NCBI RefSeq assembly: GCF_014202275.1 | Contig: NZ_JACHGF010000001.1 | Span: 496,001 to 560,000 of the forward strand | Reading direction: 5' to 3' | Length of the DNA: 64,000 bases | Origin: Rhabdobacter roseus | GTDB taxonomy: Bacteria > Bacteroidota > Bacteroidia > Cytophagales > Spirosomataceae | Shown here: one piece after another, positions 16,873-25,857 of the stretch | Layout: every line of letters begins with the position of its first letter | How positions within the stretch are numbered: position 1 is the stretch's first letter | Notes under the pieces: generated by a model | Told to the model about the DNA's origin: nothing | Database searches by the model: none | The model's input: only the letters and a program-made list of their open reading frames with translations | Position numbers and translations under genes: made by a program

Positions 16873-19800
16873 TTAAAAACTGAGGTTGAAATCGATACCG
16901 ATGTTACGCATCATGGGCAACGAATGGCCTTCCATGCCCATCGTACCGGTGTTCACGTTGACTGAAGAATTTTCTGGCGAGAAGCCATCCGTATGGCGCT
17001 CCAGGTACCCTAGGTTTCGTCCGTACACGGCCAGAGAGGCTGCGCGAATGAATTTGGTTTTTTCAAATAAGGAAGCGGGCAACTGGTAGGCTAGGCGGAG
17101 CTCCCGAATGGCCACGTAGCTGGCGTCGTAGATAAACTCCTCGGCCACGGCAAAGCCTTTGTCGGAGGCTACGCGGTTCCAGAAAGCTTGGGCGGTGGTG
17201 GTGACGTCGTTGGGCTGGCCGGTGCTTACCCAGGTATTGCCCTCCTGGCGCGCCTTCACGCCTTCCACCAACAGGCCGCCTTCGCGCCCTTCCAGGGTAC
17301 GCTTGGAAGTACCGTAGGCGGCTTCCTGCACGCGCCCCTGCGAGAAGATGATCCCACCCCGGCGAATGTCGATCAGGGAGCTGAACGATAATCCTTTGTA
17401 CGAAAAGTTATTGGCAAAGCCGCCGGTCCAGTTGGGATTGGCGTTGCCCAGCTCGAGCGTAGGTACCGACCGCACAATGGGGAGCCCGTTGGCGTCGATC
17501 AGGCGGTTGCCGTTTTCGTCGCGGAGGTAGGCGTAGTCGGCGGCGTTCACCACGCCGTACGGTTTACCGGGTACGGCCGTAATGCGGACGTTGCGGTCGG
17601 AGCCCACCAGGATTTCCGATACGCCATCGATGAGCTCAAGTACCTTGTTGCGGTTGGCGGCCAGGTTGAAGCTCGTTTCCCACTTGAAGCCATTGGCTAG
17701 CTGCACGGGCGTGCCCGACAGCAGCAGCTCGATGCCGTGGTTCTGGAGTTTGCCCGCGTTGGTGAGCTTGGTACTGTAGCCGGTAGACTCCGCAATGGTG
17801 ATGGGCAGGATCTGGTTGCTGGTGACGGAATGGTAGTAGGTAAAATCGACGAGGAGGCGGTTTTTGAGAAACCGCAGCTCGGCCCCGGCTTCGTAGGAAG
17901 TCTTGAGCTCGTTTTTGAGATTAGGGTCGGTAATGACGCTGGTATACGAAGCGAGCGGCTGGTTCTGGAAGGTATTGGCATTGAGCCCAAAGTACCCGAT
18001 GGTATTGTAGGGATCACCCGAGCGGCCCGCCTGCGCCCACGAGGCCCGTACTTTGGCGTAATCCAGGAACGAGCTCTTGAGATTCAGGGCGTCGGTCAGG
18101 ATCAAACTACCCCCAATCGAAGGATAAAAGAAGGAGTTGTTTTGTACGGGCAGGGTAGATGACCAATCGTTGCGGGCGGTTACGTCCAGAAAAGCCACGT
18201 TTTTATAGCCCACGTTGGCGGCCGCAAACACCGAATTGATGTCATACTCCGACACGCCCAGCGTAGCATTATTCAGGATCGTCCTTCCGACGGCGTACAG
18301 GCCGGGTATGCTCAGTTGCGAGCCTGCATTGCCCATGATCCGGTAGCGGTTGGACTGGTGGTTGGCTCCGGCATTAGCAAAGATCGAAAAGTCGCCGATG
18401 TCGTGCGAGGCAGTCAGGAGCAGGTCGGCGTTTTCCACTTTGTTGTAAACGGTGTTTTCAAAAACATTACCCGTTTGCGCAACGCGCGTACCAACGGCGT
18501 TCCAGCCGTACTGGCGCTCGTAGTAGAAGTCGGTGCCGTAGCGTCCCTGGATGGAAATGCCTTTGGTGAGCTGGTAGTTTAGCTTGGCGTAGGCAATGAT
18601 GCGGTCGCGTTGGTCTTCGTTGTGGTTGTTATTGATGGTCCAAAACGGATTGGAGGTTACGGAGTTACTTTCAAATATTTTTTCTCCGCCCACAAAAAAA
18701 CCATTGCCGCCCAGGTCGCGCGAGTACTGAATATCCTTTGGCGTATAGGTGTAGCGTTTAAGTCCCTCCATGCTCAGGCTGCGGGGAATGTACAAAAAGC
18801 GGTAAACGGGGTTTTGTCCGTCGTCGCCGAGGTAGGGCCGGTTGTTCACGTCCTGGCGGATGTAGTTGGCTTTTACGTCCAGGTTCAGCCCCTTGGCAAT
18901 GTCCGTAGAAATTTTCAGCGTGGCCGAGTTGCGGCTCATGGTGTTGGTTGGCTGAAAACCCTGATTTTTCAGGTTCGTCAACGAGAAATAATAGGTCGTT
19001 TTGTCACCGCCGCCGTCCACGCTCACGGTGTTGATGGCGAGTCTTTCGGGCTGGAAAAACTCCTTGTAGGGATCGGCAATGGGCGAATACCGCACCGTAT
19101 CGCCCCACATATCCTCGACGAGCTGTCCTTCCATGCGGGGGCCCCAGCTACCGCGGGTCGTGGGGTTACGTCCGGCACTCAGCTTCGGGATTCCTCCGGT
19201 TAAAGCGGCGCTGTAAGGTACTACCGAGCCATTGGCCTGGCGGTAAAAAGTATACTGCCCGTTGAAGCCCTGGCCGTACTCATTTTGGTAGTCGGGCTTC
19301 ACCAGAGCGGTTCCTACCGAATAGCTGCCGTTGTACTGTACAGTTGGCCTGCGGTTGCGGGTACCTGATTTGGTCGTAATAATAATAACCCCGTTGGCAC
19401 CGAGCTGCCCGTAGAGGGCGGCTCCGTTGGGGCCTTTCAGTACCGTCACCGACTCGATGTCGTTGGGGTTGATGTTCGAAATACCGTCCCCGCCGTCTAC
19501 GCCCGTGGCAAACGTCTGCGAGCCGAGGCTGCGGCGGTTGGAGTTGTCGATCGGTACGCCGTCGATGACGTACAGAGGCTGCGAGTTACCCGATAGGGAC
19601 GAATTGCCCCGGATGATCACCCGCGACGCCCCGGCCATTCCGCCCGCCGAGCTCGTGACCTGCACCCCGGCTACCTTGGCCGAGAGCGCCGAGGCCAGGT
19701 TGGTTTCGCGGGCATTGGCAAAGTCGGTTCCTTTCAGCTCGCCGGTGGCAAAGGTGAGCGCCTTTTTGTCACGCTTGATGCCCAGGGCCGTCACGACTAC

Positions 19801-20463
19801 CTCATTCAAACTCCGGGTGTCGGCTCCCAGCGCTACGTCAATGACCGAGCGATTGCCAATCACCACTTCTTCCGATACGTACCCTACGTACGAGAATACC
19901 AGCGCCGTGGCGTCGTCGGGTGCATTGAGCGAGTACCTACCGTCGCCATCGCTGGTAGTTCCTATGGTTTTTCCTTTTACCAAGATACTTACTCCCGGCA
20001 AAGGTCCGCCGCTTTCCTTGTCCGTGACGGTACCCGAAATGGCCTGGTCTGCCGAGCTGTGCAGCCGATCTGGCGGCAGGCTCGTTTCCGACCTGAAAGT
20101 AGGCTCGCCTTTGAGCAGGATTTGCCGCTCGCCGATCACCTCGTAGCTTATTTTGAGCGGGCTCAGCAGCTGCTCGATGGCCTGAGAAAGGGGTAGGTCG
20201 GTGAGTTTTACCGTCACCTTGCGCTGGGCCTGGATCTGCTGGGGTAGGTACGAAAATTTTACGCGGGCCATTTTCTCCACCATCGACAGGGCCGTTCGGA
20301 TCTCTTTGTTTTCCAGGCTAAGGCTGATTTTTGTTTCCAGCACATTTTGCCCCTTTACCTTTTCGGCCTGGGTTATTCCTACGAATAGCACCGCCATCAG
20401 CAGCTGATACATCGAAATATGCAGCAGGCTGGGGAAGTACTTTTGTTTTAGTTGTTTTTTCAT
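16873..20463 (-). CDS. SusC/RagA-family TonB-linked outer-membrane channel with STN domain
   Basis: 1196 residues from the ATG at 20463; a TTG 33 bp upstream is possible but less likely. After a signal peptide (to about residue 34) comes an STN domain (about 40-105), the domain that contacts a FecR-type anti-sigma factor. A carboxypeptidase-regulatory-like domain (ISGTVTDKESGGPLPGVSI, about 140-230) follows, then the TonB plug with VIIRGNSSLSGNSQPLYVIDG, and a long beta-barrel. Together with SusD it imports an oligomer across the outer membrane using TonB energy. The STN domain and the adjacent FecR and sigma genes predict substrate-induced autoregulation. It starts 69 bp after fecR. Confidence 0.93.
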   Translation of the reverse strand: MKKQLKQKYFPSLLHISMYQLLMAVLFVGITQAEKVKGQNVLETKISLSLENKEIRTALSMVEKMARVKFSYLPQQIQAQRKVTVKLTDLPLSQAIEQLLSPLKISYEVIGERQILLKGEPTFRSETSLPPDRLHSSADQAISGTVTDKESGGPLPGVSILVKGKTIGTTSDGDGRYSLNAPDDATALVFSYVGYVSEEVVIGNRSVIDVALGADTRSLNEVVVTALGIKRDKKALTFATGELKGTDFANARETNLASALSAKVAGVQVTSSAGGMAGASRVIIRGNSSLSGNSQPLYVIDGVPIDNSNRRSLGSQTFATGVDGGDGISNINPNDIESVTVLKGPNGAALYGQLGANGVIIITTKSGTRNRRPTVQYNGSYSVGTALVKPDYQNEYGQGFNGQYTFYRQANGSVVPYSAALTGGIPKLSAGRNPTTRGSWGPRMEGQLVEDMWGDTVRYSPIADPYKEFFQPERLAINTVSVDGGGDKTTYYFSLTNLKNQGFQPTNTMSRNSATLKISTDIAKGLNLDVKANYIRQDVNNRPYLGDDGQNPVYRFLYIPRSLSMEGLKRYTYTPKDIQYSRDLGGNGFFVGGEKIFESNSVTSNPFWTINNNHNEDQRDRIIAYAKLNYQLTKGISIQGRYGTDFYYERQYGWNAVGTRVAQTGNVFENTVYNKVENADLLLTASHDIGDFSIFANAGANHQSNRYRIMGNAGSQLSIPGLYAVGRTILNNATLGVSEYDINSVFAAANVGYKNVAFLDVTARNDWSSTLPVQNNSFFYPSIGGSLILTDALNLKSSFLDYAKVRASWAQAGRSGDPYNTIGYFGLNANTFQNQPLASYTSVITDPNLKNELKTSYEAGAELRFLKNRLLVDFTYYHSVTSNQILPITIAESTGYSTKLTNAGKLQNHGIELLLSGTPVQLANGFKWETSFNLAANRNKVLELIDGVSEILVGSDRNVRITAVPGKPYGVVNAADYAYLRDENGNRLIDANGLPIVRSVPTLELGNANPNWTGGFANNFSYKGLSFSSLIDIRRGGIIFSQGRVQEAAYGTSKRTLEGREGGLLVEGVKARQEGNTWVSTGQPNDVTTTAQAFWNRVASDKGFAVAEEFIYDASYVAIRELRLAYQLPASLFEKTKFIRAASLAVYGRNLGYLERHTDGFSPENSSVNVNTGTMGMEGHSLPMMRNIGIDFNLSF

Positions 20464-20532
20464 ACACTGGGGGTTTTTAAGCGTTTTAAGTTGCAAATGA
20501 GGTATTTAGATTGAAGGGGATGTACTAACCGC

Positions 20533-21582
20533 CTAGCAGCCCTGGCCCTGGAAAACGATCTGGGCATCAATGGTTTTGTAGCTGGCGTTCATCAGCTTAC
20601 TCAGGATCTCCAGAATGTTGTGCAGGCTTTCACCGTCCAGGGAGGTGGTGATGGAGCAATTTTTCATGAGCTCTTCGTCGTACACAATATCCACGCCGTA
20701 GGCAATTTCGATGGCTTCAAAGAGCTCAGAGATGGGCGCGTTTTCGAAGGTGAACATGCGGAGCCTTTCCTCAGGAATGAGTATATCCGGCTTGTCGATC
20801 AGCGACTTTATCAGTCTTTTTTCCTGACTGAGGTAGACTACCTGTTGGTTGGGCGTAAGTACCACGCCGGTGGTTTCCGGGTCCTGGTTGCGGAGGTTGT
20901 TGGTTAGGAGCTCGTTGGAAAAAACCGTCACTTTTCCCGTTTTTACCGTCACCACTACCTTGCCGCCCTTTTCCCGGGCGTTGACCCGAAAGCTCGTCCC
21001 CAGTACCTTCGTCACTACGTCGTTGGCGTAGACGAAGAACGGTTTGTCGGGATTTTTTGTGACCTCAAAAAAAGCTTCTCCCGTCAGGTATACTTTCCGC
21101 TCGGTTTGTCCGAATGAGTCGGCATAGCGGATATGGCTGCGGGGGGCCAGCGTGACGGTACTTCCATCGCTCAAGACGATTTGGGCGTTGTCGTTCGTGG
21201 CGTTGGTTTCTTCCCGTAGCGAGTCGGTACTTGGTAGCCAGGGCTGTAAAGCCACGGGCAGGGTACTGAAGGCCGAAGGGCTTCGTAGCCAAAACCAACC
21301 CATGCCTACACCCAGCAGCACTACCGCCGCGGCGGCCCAGCGCGTGGGCGAGCGGTACCACCAGGGGCGAAGGGGCGCGGGCGAAGGGAAATCCGCCAAC
21401 AGCTCGTTTTCCTGAACCAACGCCTGCCATTTCTGGCGGATGAGCGCTGCTTGCTCGGTTTCGGAGTCGGCGGGCGGCAGGCCCGCTTCCAGCGAGCGGT
21501 ACCAGTCATCCAGCAAGGCTTTTTCCTGGTCGGTGCAGGTACCTTCCAGGTATTTTTTTAGCAAATCCTTGTATGCATCCAT
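20533..21582 (-). CDS. FecR-family anti-sigma factor
   Basis: 349 residues. The cytoplasmic N-terminal about 75 residues (KKYLEGTCTDQEKALLDDWY) bind the ECF sigma factor, one membrane helix spans 82-99, and the periplasmic FecR domain has the IVLSDGSTVTLAPRSHIRYA signature. The C-terminal part (IPEERLRMFTFENAPISELFEAIE) is the DUF4974 domain that mirrors the STN fold. In this family a SusC channel carrying substrate signals through its STN domain to FecR, which releases the sigma factor. The gene lies between its sigma factor (97 bp upstream) and susC. Confidence 0.92.
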   Translation of the reverse strand: MDAYKDLLKKYLEGTCTDQEKALLDDWYRSLEAGLPPADSETEQAALIRQKWQALVQENELLADFPSPAPLRPWWYRSPTRWAAAAVVLLGVGMGWFWLRSPSAFSTLPVALQPWLPSTDSLREETNATNDNAQIVLSDGSTVTLAPRSHIRYADSFGQTERKVYLTGEAFFEVTKNPDKPFFVYANDVVTKVLGTSFRVNAREKGGKVVVTVKTGKVTVFSNELLTNNLRNQDPETTGVVLTPNQQVVYLSQEKRLIKSLIDKPDILIPEERLRMFTFENAPISELFEAIEIAYGVDIVYDEELMKNCSITTSLDGESLHNILEILSKLMNASYKTIDAQIVFQGQGC

Positions 21583-21679
21583 GAGGGCCGAGGGTAGTTT
21601 CCCGGCATGACGGACAGAACGGAAATTACCCTAAGGTGGGATAAGGTATTTTTTACAAATAATTGAGAAAGGTACTTTC

Positions 21680-22255
21680 TTAGAGCCGCAGCAGTAAAAA
21701 GAGGGCGATGAATTCGCGCAGATGCAGGCGCAGAAAGGAAAGTGCCCGCGAGAGGTGGTACTCGATGGCCTTTTCGGAAAGCGAGAGATCCCGGGCTATT
21801 TCGGGGATGGTGAGTTGCTCAAACCGACTCAGAATAAACACCTGCTGCGTTTTTTCGGGTAGCTGGCCCAGTACCCGGTGCAGGTTATCGGTGAGGTCGT
21901 GGTACTGCACGTCCTGGGCCGCCGTAGAAAAATACGATGGCGGCAGGAAGGTCTTTAAGTGCTGGAGGTAGTTTTCTTCCTGAATATTCTTCCGAATGTA
22001 ATCCACGATCAGGTTTTTGAGCGAAACGTGGAGGTAAGCGCCCAAATTCTCGATGTAAAGTACCCCGCGCTTTTGCCAAAGTACCGCAAATACCTGCTGG
22101 GCCATTTCTTCGGCAATGTCTTTCCGGCCAATTTTCCGGGCGGCTTTGCTGTACAGTCCGTACCAGTAGCGCTCATACAGCTCCCGAAAAGCCGCGGGGT
22201 CGCTTTCGCGCAGAAGCGCTAGCAGCTCAGAGTCGCTACGGGAGTTGATGGACAT
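21680..22255 (-). CDS. ECF RNA polymerase sigma-70 factor (Bacteroidota sigma/FecR type)
   Basis: 191 residues from the ATG at 22255; an upstream extension to 22429 is not conserved-looking. Region 2 is at about residues 20-90 (FRELYERYWYGLYSKAAR, DIAEEMAQQVFAVLWQKR, YLHVSLKNLIVDYIRK), and region 4 has the helix-turn-helix LTIPEIARDLSLSEKAIEYHL near 150-171. No inhibitory or C-terminal extension is present. It should direct RNA polymerase to the promoter of the susC-susD pair after release by the adjacent FecR. Confidence 0.93.
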   Translation of the reverse strand: MSINSRSDSELLALLRESDPAAFRELYERYWYGLYSKAARKIGRKDIAEEMAQQVFAVLWQKRGVLYIENLGAYLHVSLKNLIVDYIRKNIQEENYLQHLKTFLPPSYFSTAAQDVQYHDLTDNLHRVLGQLPEKTQQVFILSRFEQLTIPEIARDLSLSEKAIEYHLSRALSFLRLHLREFIALFLLLRL

Positions 22256-22316
22256 GTTACTACCAAAAAAAGAGGGGTAATTTAGAGGGAAAGGTGGACT
22301 TATGCAAGAGCGGCTA

Positions 22317-22516
22317 GCCCTGATCCATAGATGAAAGTACCTATCCGCCAGGTACCCTTCGGCAGCGACGGTTCGGGAACGAAAGCAGGTACCTGGCGTA
22401 AGGTACTTCGGAAACAACGCGGTATTCAAGTACCCCTGCCATCAGGGTACTTTCGTAGCCCAAAGTACCCTGGGGGGCCACAAGCGGCCGCAGGTAGCTG
22501 GGGAAGTACCTTACTT
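22317..22516. repeat. Dense cluster of RRGTACYY words in a spacer
   Basis: This spacer between the sigma factor and the lyase gene contains eight GTAC cores, and all eight match RRGTACYY: AAGTACCT, AGGTACCC, AGGTACCT, AGGTACTT, AAGTACCC, GGGTACTT, AAGTACCC, AAGTACCT. With equal base frequencies about 0.05 match would be expected in 200 bp. Spacing is irregular. It is the densest patch I saw of a word that recurs through the whole window; no gene or promoter was recognised here. Confidence 0.8.
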
Positions 22517-23593
22517 CATGGACACCGTCGGTGGCATCAGCGTGGGAAACGACCAGGCAAAGTGGTGCTTGTCGATGCAGACGGGGCGGGCGGGCTGGGC
22601 GTAGGCGCGGTACTTTTCCTCGCCGTAGATGACGCCCATTGCTTCAAAGAGGTTGCCGGGCCAGTTGCCGGGCGAGCCGGGCCGTGGGTCTTTGAACCAG
22701 CTCCACGCCTCGGGGTGCAGGTTGTAGTGGTAGAGGTAGTCGAGGGCTTTCTTCATGGAGACGCCCTTTTCTTCCAGCCGGAACAGGTTCTCGCCGGTGC
22801 TGTTGTAAAGTACCTGGCAAGTGGCCGTAATGGGTGCCAGAGAAAAGTAGGTGTACCAAATGCCGTTGCTGCCGCGGCGGGTTTCTTCGGGCATGTGGCC
22901 GTCTTCGGCTATTTTGTGAAATAAATCACTCTTCACCAGGCGGCTGTTTTCGGCTAGTTGGGCGGGGTCGTCGAGGAGCTGCGCGCAGAGGGCAGAGCCC
23001 AGCCGTCCCCAGTCGGCCCAGTTGTTTTTGCGGCCCCGGATTTCGTCGCAGGCTTTGCGGTACACGTTCCGCACCCAGCCCAGGTACTTTTCGCGCTCCT
23101 GCGCCTTCCAGGCCGGGTAGTGGTACAGCAGGTCACCGGCTATAACCATCGCGGTACCCGAGTAGGCCATCACCAGCGAGCCGTCGGCTTCGGAGTAGGT
23201 GGTGTTGGTGGTGGCCCAGGTGTTGAGTATATCCAGGGCTTTTTGGCCGTACTTATTATGGCCGGAGAGCTGCCAGGCCAGCGCGCAGGCGTAGGCATCG
23301 AAGGCGTCGGACTGCAAGCTGCGCGAGTTGCGGCGGTGGCCCTCGGCGTCCACGTAGAAGCCCGGTACTTTGAAGTCGGCCAGGGCGTGGGTAGGGTGCG
23401 TCAGGGCCGAGTCGGCGTGGGCCAGTAGCTGCAGGTAGGCGTCGTAGTAGGGTTGGGTTTTGGTACTTATGTGTTTTTTTACCAACGTAATCTGTGCCTG
23501 GGTGTGCATGCCACCGGGGTGGTCGTAGGCCCAGGCGCTCCAATGGGTGAGTAAAAGGATAAAAAGTACTTGGCCAAAATGCGTTGCCTTCAT
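22511..23593 (-). CDS. Alginate lyase superfamily polysaccharide lyase (PL5/PL38-like)
   Basis: 360 residues from the ATG at 23593, with a signal peptide ending near AWAYDHPGG. The fold is an (alpha/alpha) toroid: FDAYACALAWQLSGHNKYGQKA, then GRKNNWADWG, the N-N-x-x-x-W motif of alginate-lyase-like enzymes, then EDGHMPEETRRGSNGIWYTYFSL. Enzymes of this clan cut uronic-acid polymers (alginate, glucuronan) by beta-elimination. The exact substrate cannot be called. It is on the same strand and just upstream of the sigma/FecR/SusCD genes, so it could supply their ligand, but a 255-bp spacer separates them. The cell location is probably periplasmic. Confidence 0.8.
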   Translation of the reverse strand: MKATHFGQVLFILLLTHWSAWAYDHPGGMHTQAQITLVKKHISTKTQPYYDAYLQLLAHADSALTHPTHALADFKVPGFYVDAEGHRRNSRSLQSDAFDAYACALAWQLSGHNKYGQKALDILNTWATTNTTYSEADGSLVMAYSGTAMVIAGDLLYHYPAWKAQEREKYLGWVRNVYRKACDEIRGRKNNWADWGRLGSALCAQLLDDPAQLAENSRLVKSDLFHKIAEDGHMPEETRRGSNGIWYTYFSLAPITATCQVLYNSTGENLFRLEEKGVSMKKALDYLYHYNLHPEAWSWFKDPRPGSPGNWPGNLFEAMGVIYGEEKYRAYAQPARPVCIDKHHFAWSFPTLMPPTVSMK

Positions 23594-23724
23594 GCGGGAG
23601 AAGATTAAGTAGGTACACTCATCTCTAGAAGGGTACACGGGGTACTTTTTACCGGTTTAGGTCCAAAAAAGTCAGAGGAAACCCAGGCCAGTTTGCCCCC
23701 CAGGTAGATAAGTACCCAAGCTAC

Positions 23725-24573
23725 CTACTGCACCACCGCCGACTCGCAGATGTAGGTAGGAATAATGCCCGTGCTGCGAATCTTCATCTCGGCGTCTTCG
23801 GGCTGGGTGTTGCCCGTAAGTACCAGGGCCGTGTCCAGGCCAAACTTATTGCCCCCCAGGATGTCGGTGTGGAGCGTGTCGCCTACCATCAGAATGTCGC
23901 GCTTGCTGATGGTGGGGTAGTTTTTGATGTGCTCGTAAGCAAAGATGAACATCTGGGCGTCGGGCTTGCCGAAGCGGATAAACTGCTTGCCCACGATGTC
24001 TTCCACCATCTTGGCCACGGCCCCGATGGCAATGGCGATCTGGTGCTGCGAAACGGGGTAGGTCTTGTCAGTATTGGCCACAATCACCGGAATGTTGCGC
24101 TTGCGAAGCAGGTTCACGGTTTTGGTGAGGTCGGTGTTCCAGTCAAAGCCTTCGTCGTCCATAAACACCAGCGCGTTCACTTCCGAGATGGCATTGAGGT
24201 CCAGCTGGCTGATGGGCAGCGTTTTCAGGGTGGGCGTTTCGAGGTAGTGGGCCGAGTTGGCCGTGCCCAGGTAAGCTACCGTGCCGTGGGGTACTTTGAG
24301 GTCGAGGTACTCGCGGGCCAGCATCCCCGACGAAATGATACAGCTGGGCACGACGTCGTGAATCCCCAGGCGCACGTACGACTCCGCCAGCTGCTCCGGG
24401 CTGCGGGAGGCGTCGTTGGTCAGGACGTAAAAATCCTTACCCGTTTCGCGCAGGTAGGCAAAGGTATTTTCAATGCCCGGAATGAGGCTGTTGTGGGTTT
24501 TAAGTACCCCAAAGGCATCGAAGAAAATAACTTTATACTGATCAACAAGGGTTTTGAAACAATCGAGCTGCAT
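23725..24573 (-). CDS. HAD-IIA family hydrolase (NagD-like)
   Basis: 282 residues. The HAD motifs are in order: motif I FFDAFGVL with nucleophile Asp19, motif II LTND (Thr52), motif III GKPDAQMF (Lys203) and motif IV GDTLHTDILGG (Asp232, Asp237), with a type-IIA cap between II and III. The residue two after the nucleophile, normally an Asp acting as general acid/base, is Phe21. Some HAD-IIA subgroups also vary there, so activity may be low, altered or absent. It follows a kinase-like gene by 23 bp on the same strand, suggesting opposing phosphorylation and dephosphorylation of one metabolite (inference). The substrate is unknown. Confidence 0.85.
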   Translation of the reverse strand: MQLDCFKTLVDQYKVIFFDAFGVLKTHNSLIPGIENTFAYLRETGKDFYVLTNDASRSPEQLAESYVRLGIHDVVPSCIISSGMLAREYLDLKVPHGTVAYLGTANSAHYLETPTLKTLPISQLDLNAISEVNALVFMDDEGFDWNTDLTKTVNLLRKRNIPVIVANTDKTYPVSQHQIAIAIGAVAKMVEDIVGKQFIRFGKPDAQMFIFAYEHIKNYPTISKRDILMVGDTLHTDILGGNKFGLDTALVLTGNTQPEDAEMKIRSTGIIPTYICESAVVQ

Positions 24574-24596
24574 AGGAGAAGGGGGTAAGAGGTACT

Positions 24597-25640
24597 TTAG
24601 AGGTGCAGGGCGTTCAGGATGCGGTCGGCGTCAAATTGCGCTTCGATGGAAGGAAAATAAATCTCGTAGGCCTCGCGCTGGAGCTTGGTAGCGTAGGTAC
24701 GGTGGAAAAAGTACCTCCCGTACTTGATGACGTAGTTCAGGATAAAAAACCGGTAGGCTTCTTTCATAAAAAGTACCTCCTCGGCCCGGAGCGGGTATAC
24801 TTTATGGTACTCTTCCAGAAACCAAAGAAAGCGCTCTTCCATCAAAGTACCGATGTAGTAGCTGAATACCGTCCGGTCGCCGACGTTGGAGACTACCCGG
24901 CTGAAAAAGTAGAAGTCCATGATCCGCGACGACACCCGGAACCAGTCGTAGTCCCAGCGCGAAAAGAGCTCTAAATCTTCGTTGACCGAAAAGTTGCCGA
25001 TGTTCCAATCCACAAAGACTGGCATGGTATCAAAGGTACTTATGTTGAGTTCCTGGGTATTTTTCAGGAAGGTTTTGCACTGCTCGCGCAGGTAGTTTAC
25101 GTGCATCCGGTGCTCGTATTGCCCGGTCTCGGTGTCGAGGATGTCCAGCAGGTGCTGCACGTCCACGCGTAGGGTTTTGGACGATTTGGGGAGTGCGTTG
25201 CTGGCGCGGAAGCAGGCCTTGTGGAAACGCGCCATCTGCGTACCAAACTGCCGAATCTCGCTTTCGTTGAGGCGCTTGGGCAGTCGCAGGCGCGTCCGGA
25301 TCGGGTTGTAAAAAACCACCCAGGTATCCACAAAACCCTCCTGATGGCGATAAGTATATACCTGGTTATTCTTCATCAGCGACTTCGCCAGGACGTTCTC
25401 GAAGGGGTACAGCAGGTTGTTGGCCAGGGCATGTATGATACGGTGATCTTCCTTGAAGTGCTCGTACTTACCAAAGTACGATAGCTTGGCAATGATGAAG
25501 TCATCGTTGTCGAAAGTGACCTTAAAAACGTGGTTGGTCGACACCTTTGCGCTGATGTCCTCGACGCGCTGAATGGTCTTGGAAGCGTCAAAACCCGCCC
25601 AGGCTTTTTTTATGATGGCCGGATAATCTACTAGTTGCAT
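24597..25640 (-). CDS. APH/choline-kinase-like phosphotransferase
   Basis: 347 residues, no signal peptide. The N-lobe carries FIIAKLSYFGKYEHF with Lys52 as the probable ATP-binding lysine. The catalytic loop reads FVDWNIGNFSV (Asp211, Asn216), standing in for the usual HGDxxxxN, and the metal-binding segment is SRWDYDWFRV (Asp230, Asp232), a Brenner-type motif of aminoglycoside/choline kinases. Replacement of the loop histidine by Val210 marks a divergent branch. The family phosphorylates small hydroxyl compounds such as choline, sugars or antibiotics. It probably forms an operon with the following HAD-IIA gene. The substrate is not known. Confidence 0.75.
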   Translation of the reverse strand: MQLVDYPAIIKKAWAGFDASKTIQRVEDISAKVSTNHVFKVTFDNDDFIIAKLSYFGKYEHFKEDHRIIHALANNLLYPFENVLAKSLMKNNQVYTYRHQEGFVDTWVVFYNPIRTRLRLPKRLNESEIRQFGTQMARFHKACFRASNALPKSSKTLRVDVQHLLDILDTETGQYEHRMHVNYLREQCKTFLKNTQELNISTFDTMPVFVDWNIGNFSVNEDLELFSRWDYDWFRVSSRIMDFYFFSRVVSNVGDRTVFSYYIGTLMEERFLWFLEEYHKVYPLRAEEVLFMKEAYRFFILNYVIKYGRYFFHRTYATKLQREAYEIYFPSIEAQFDADRILNALHL

Positions 25641-25857
25641 AGGAAGTAAGGTACTTTACGGAAGGCCAAAGTACCGGTTTTATTTTTGGATACGCCAACG
25701 GGCAGCCAAAAATTGGGGTAGTAGCTGGTTGGTAGCGCCGCCGGGAGGTCGTTTGATCCGCGGATTTTCCCTAAAAATACAGGAAGTAGATGAAAACAGG
25801 ATAAAGTACCTTGATTCCCGGCGGCAATACCTTTGGTAGGCTGGGTGGTGGAATCGC

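Noticed and set aside
18610-19203. Long open frame on the plus strand opposite the SusC gene
   Set aside because: It mirrors the codon pattern of SusC, has no recognisable domain and no start context; the same happens opposite most GC-rich genes here.
25641-25857. Small gene between the kinase and the nitroreductase
   Set aside because: The only open frame overlaps the nitroreductase end and has no start context or recognisable features.
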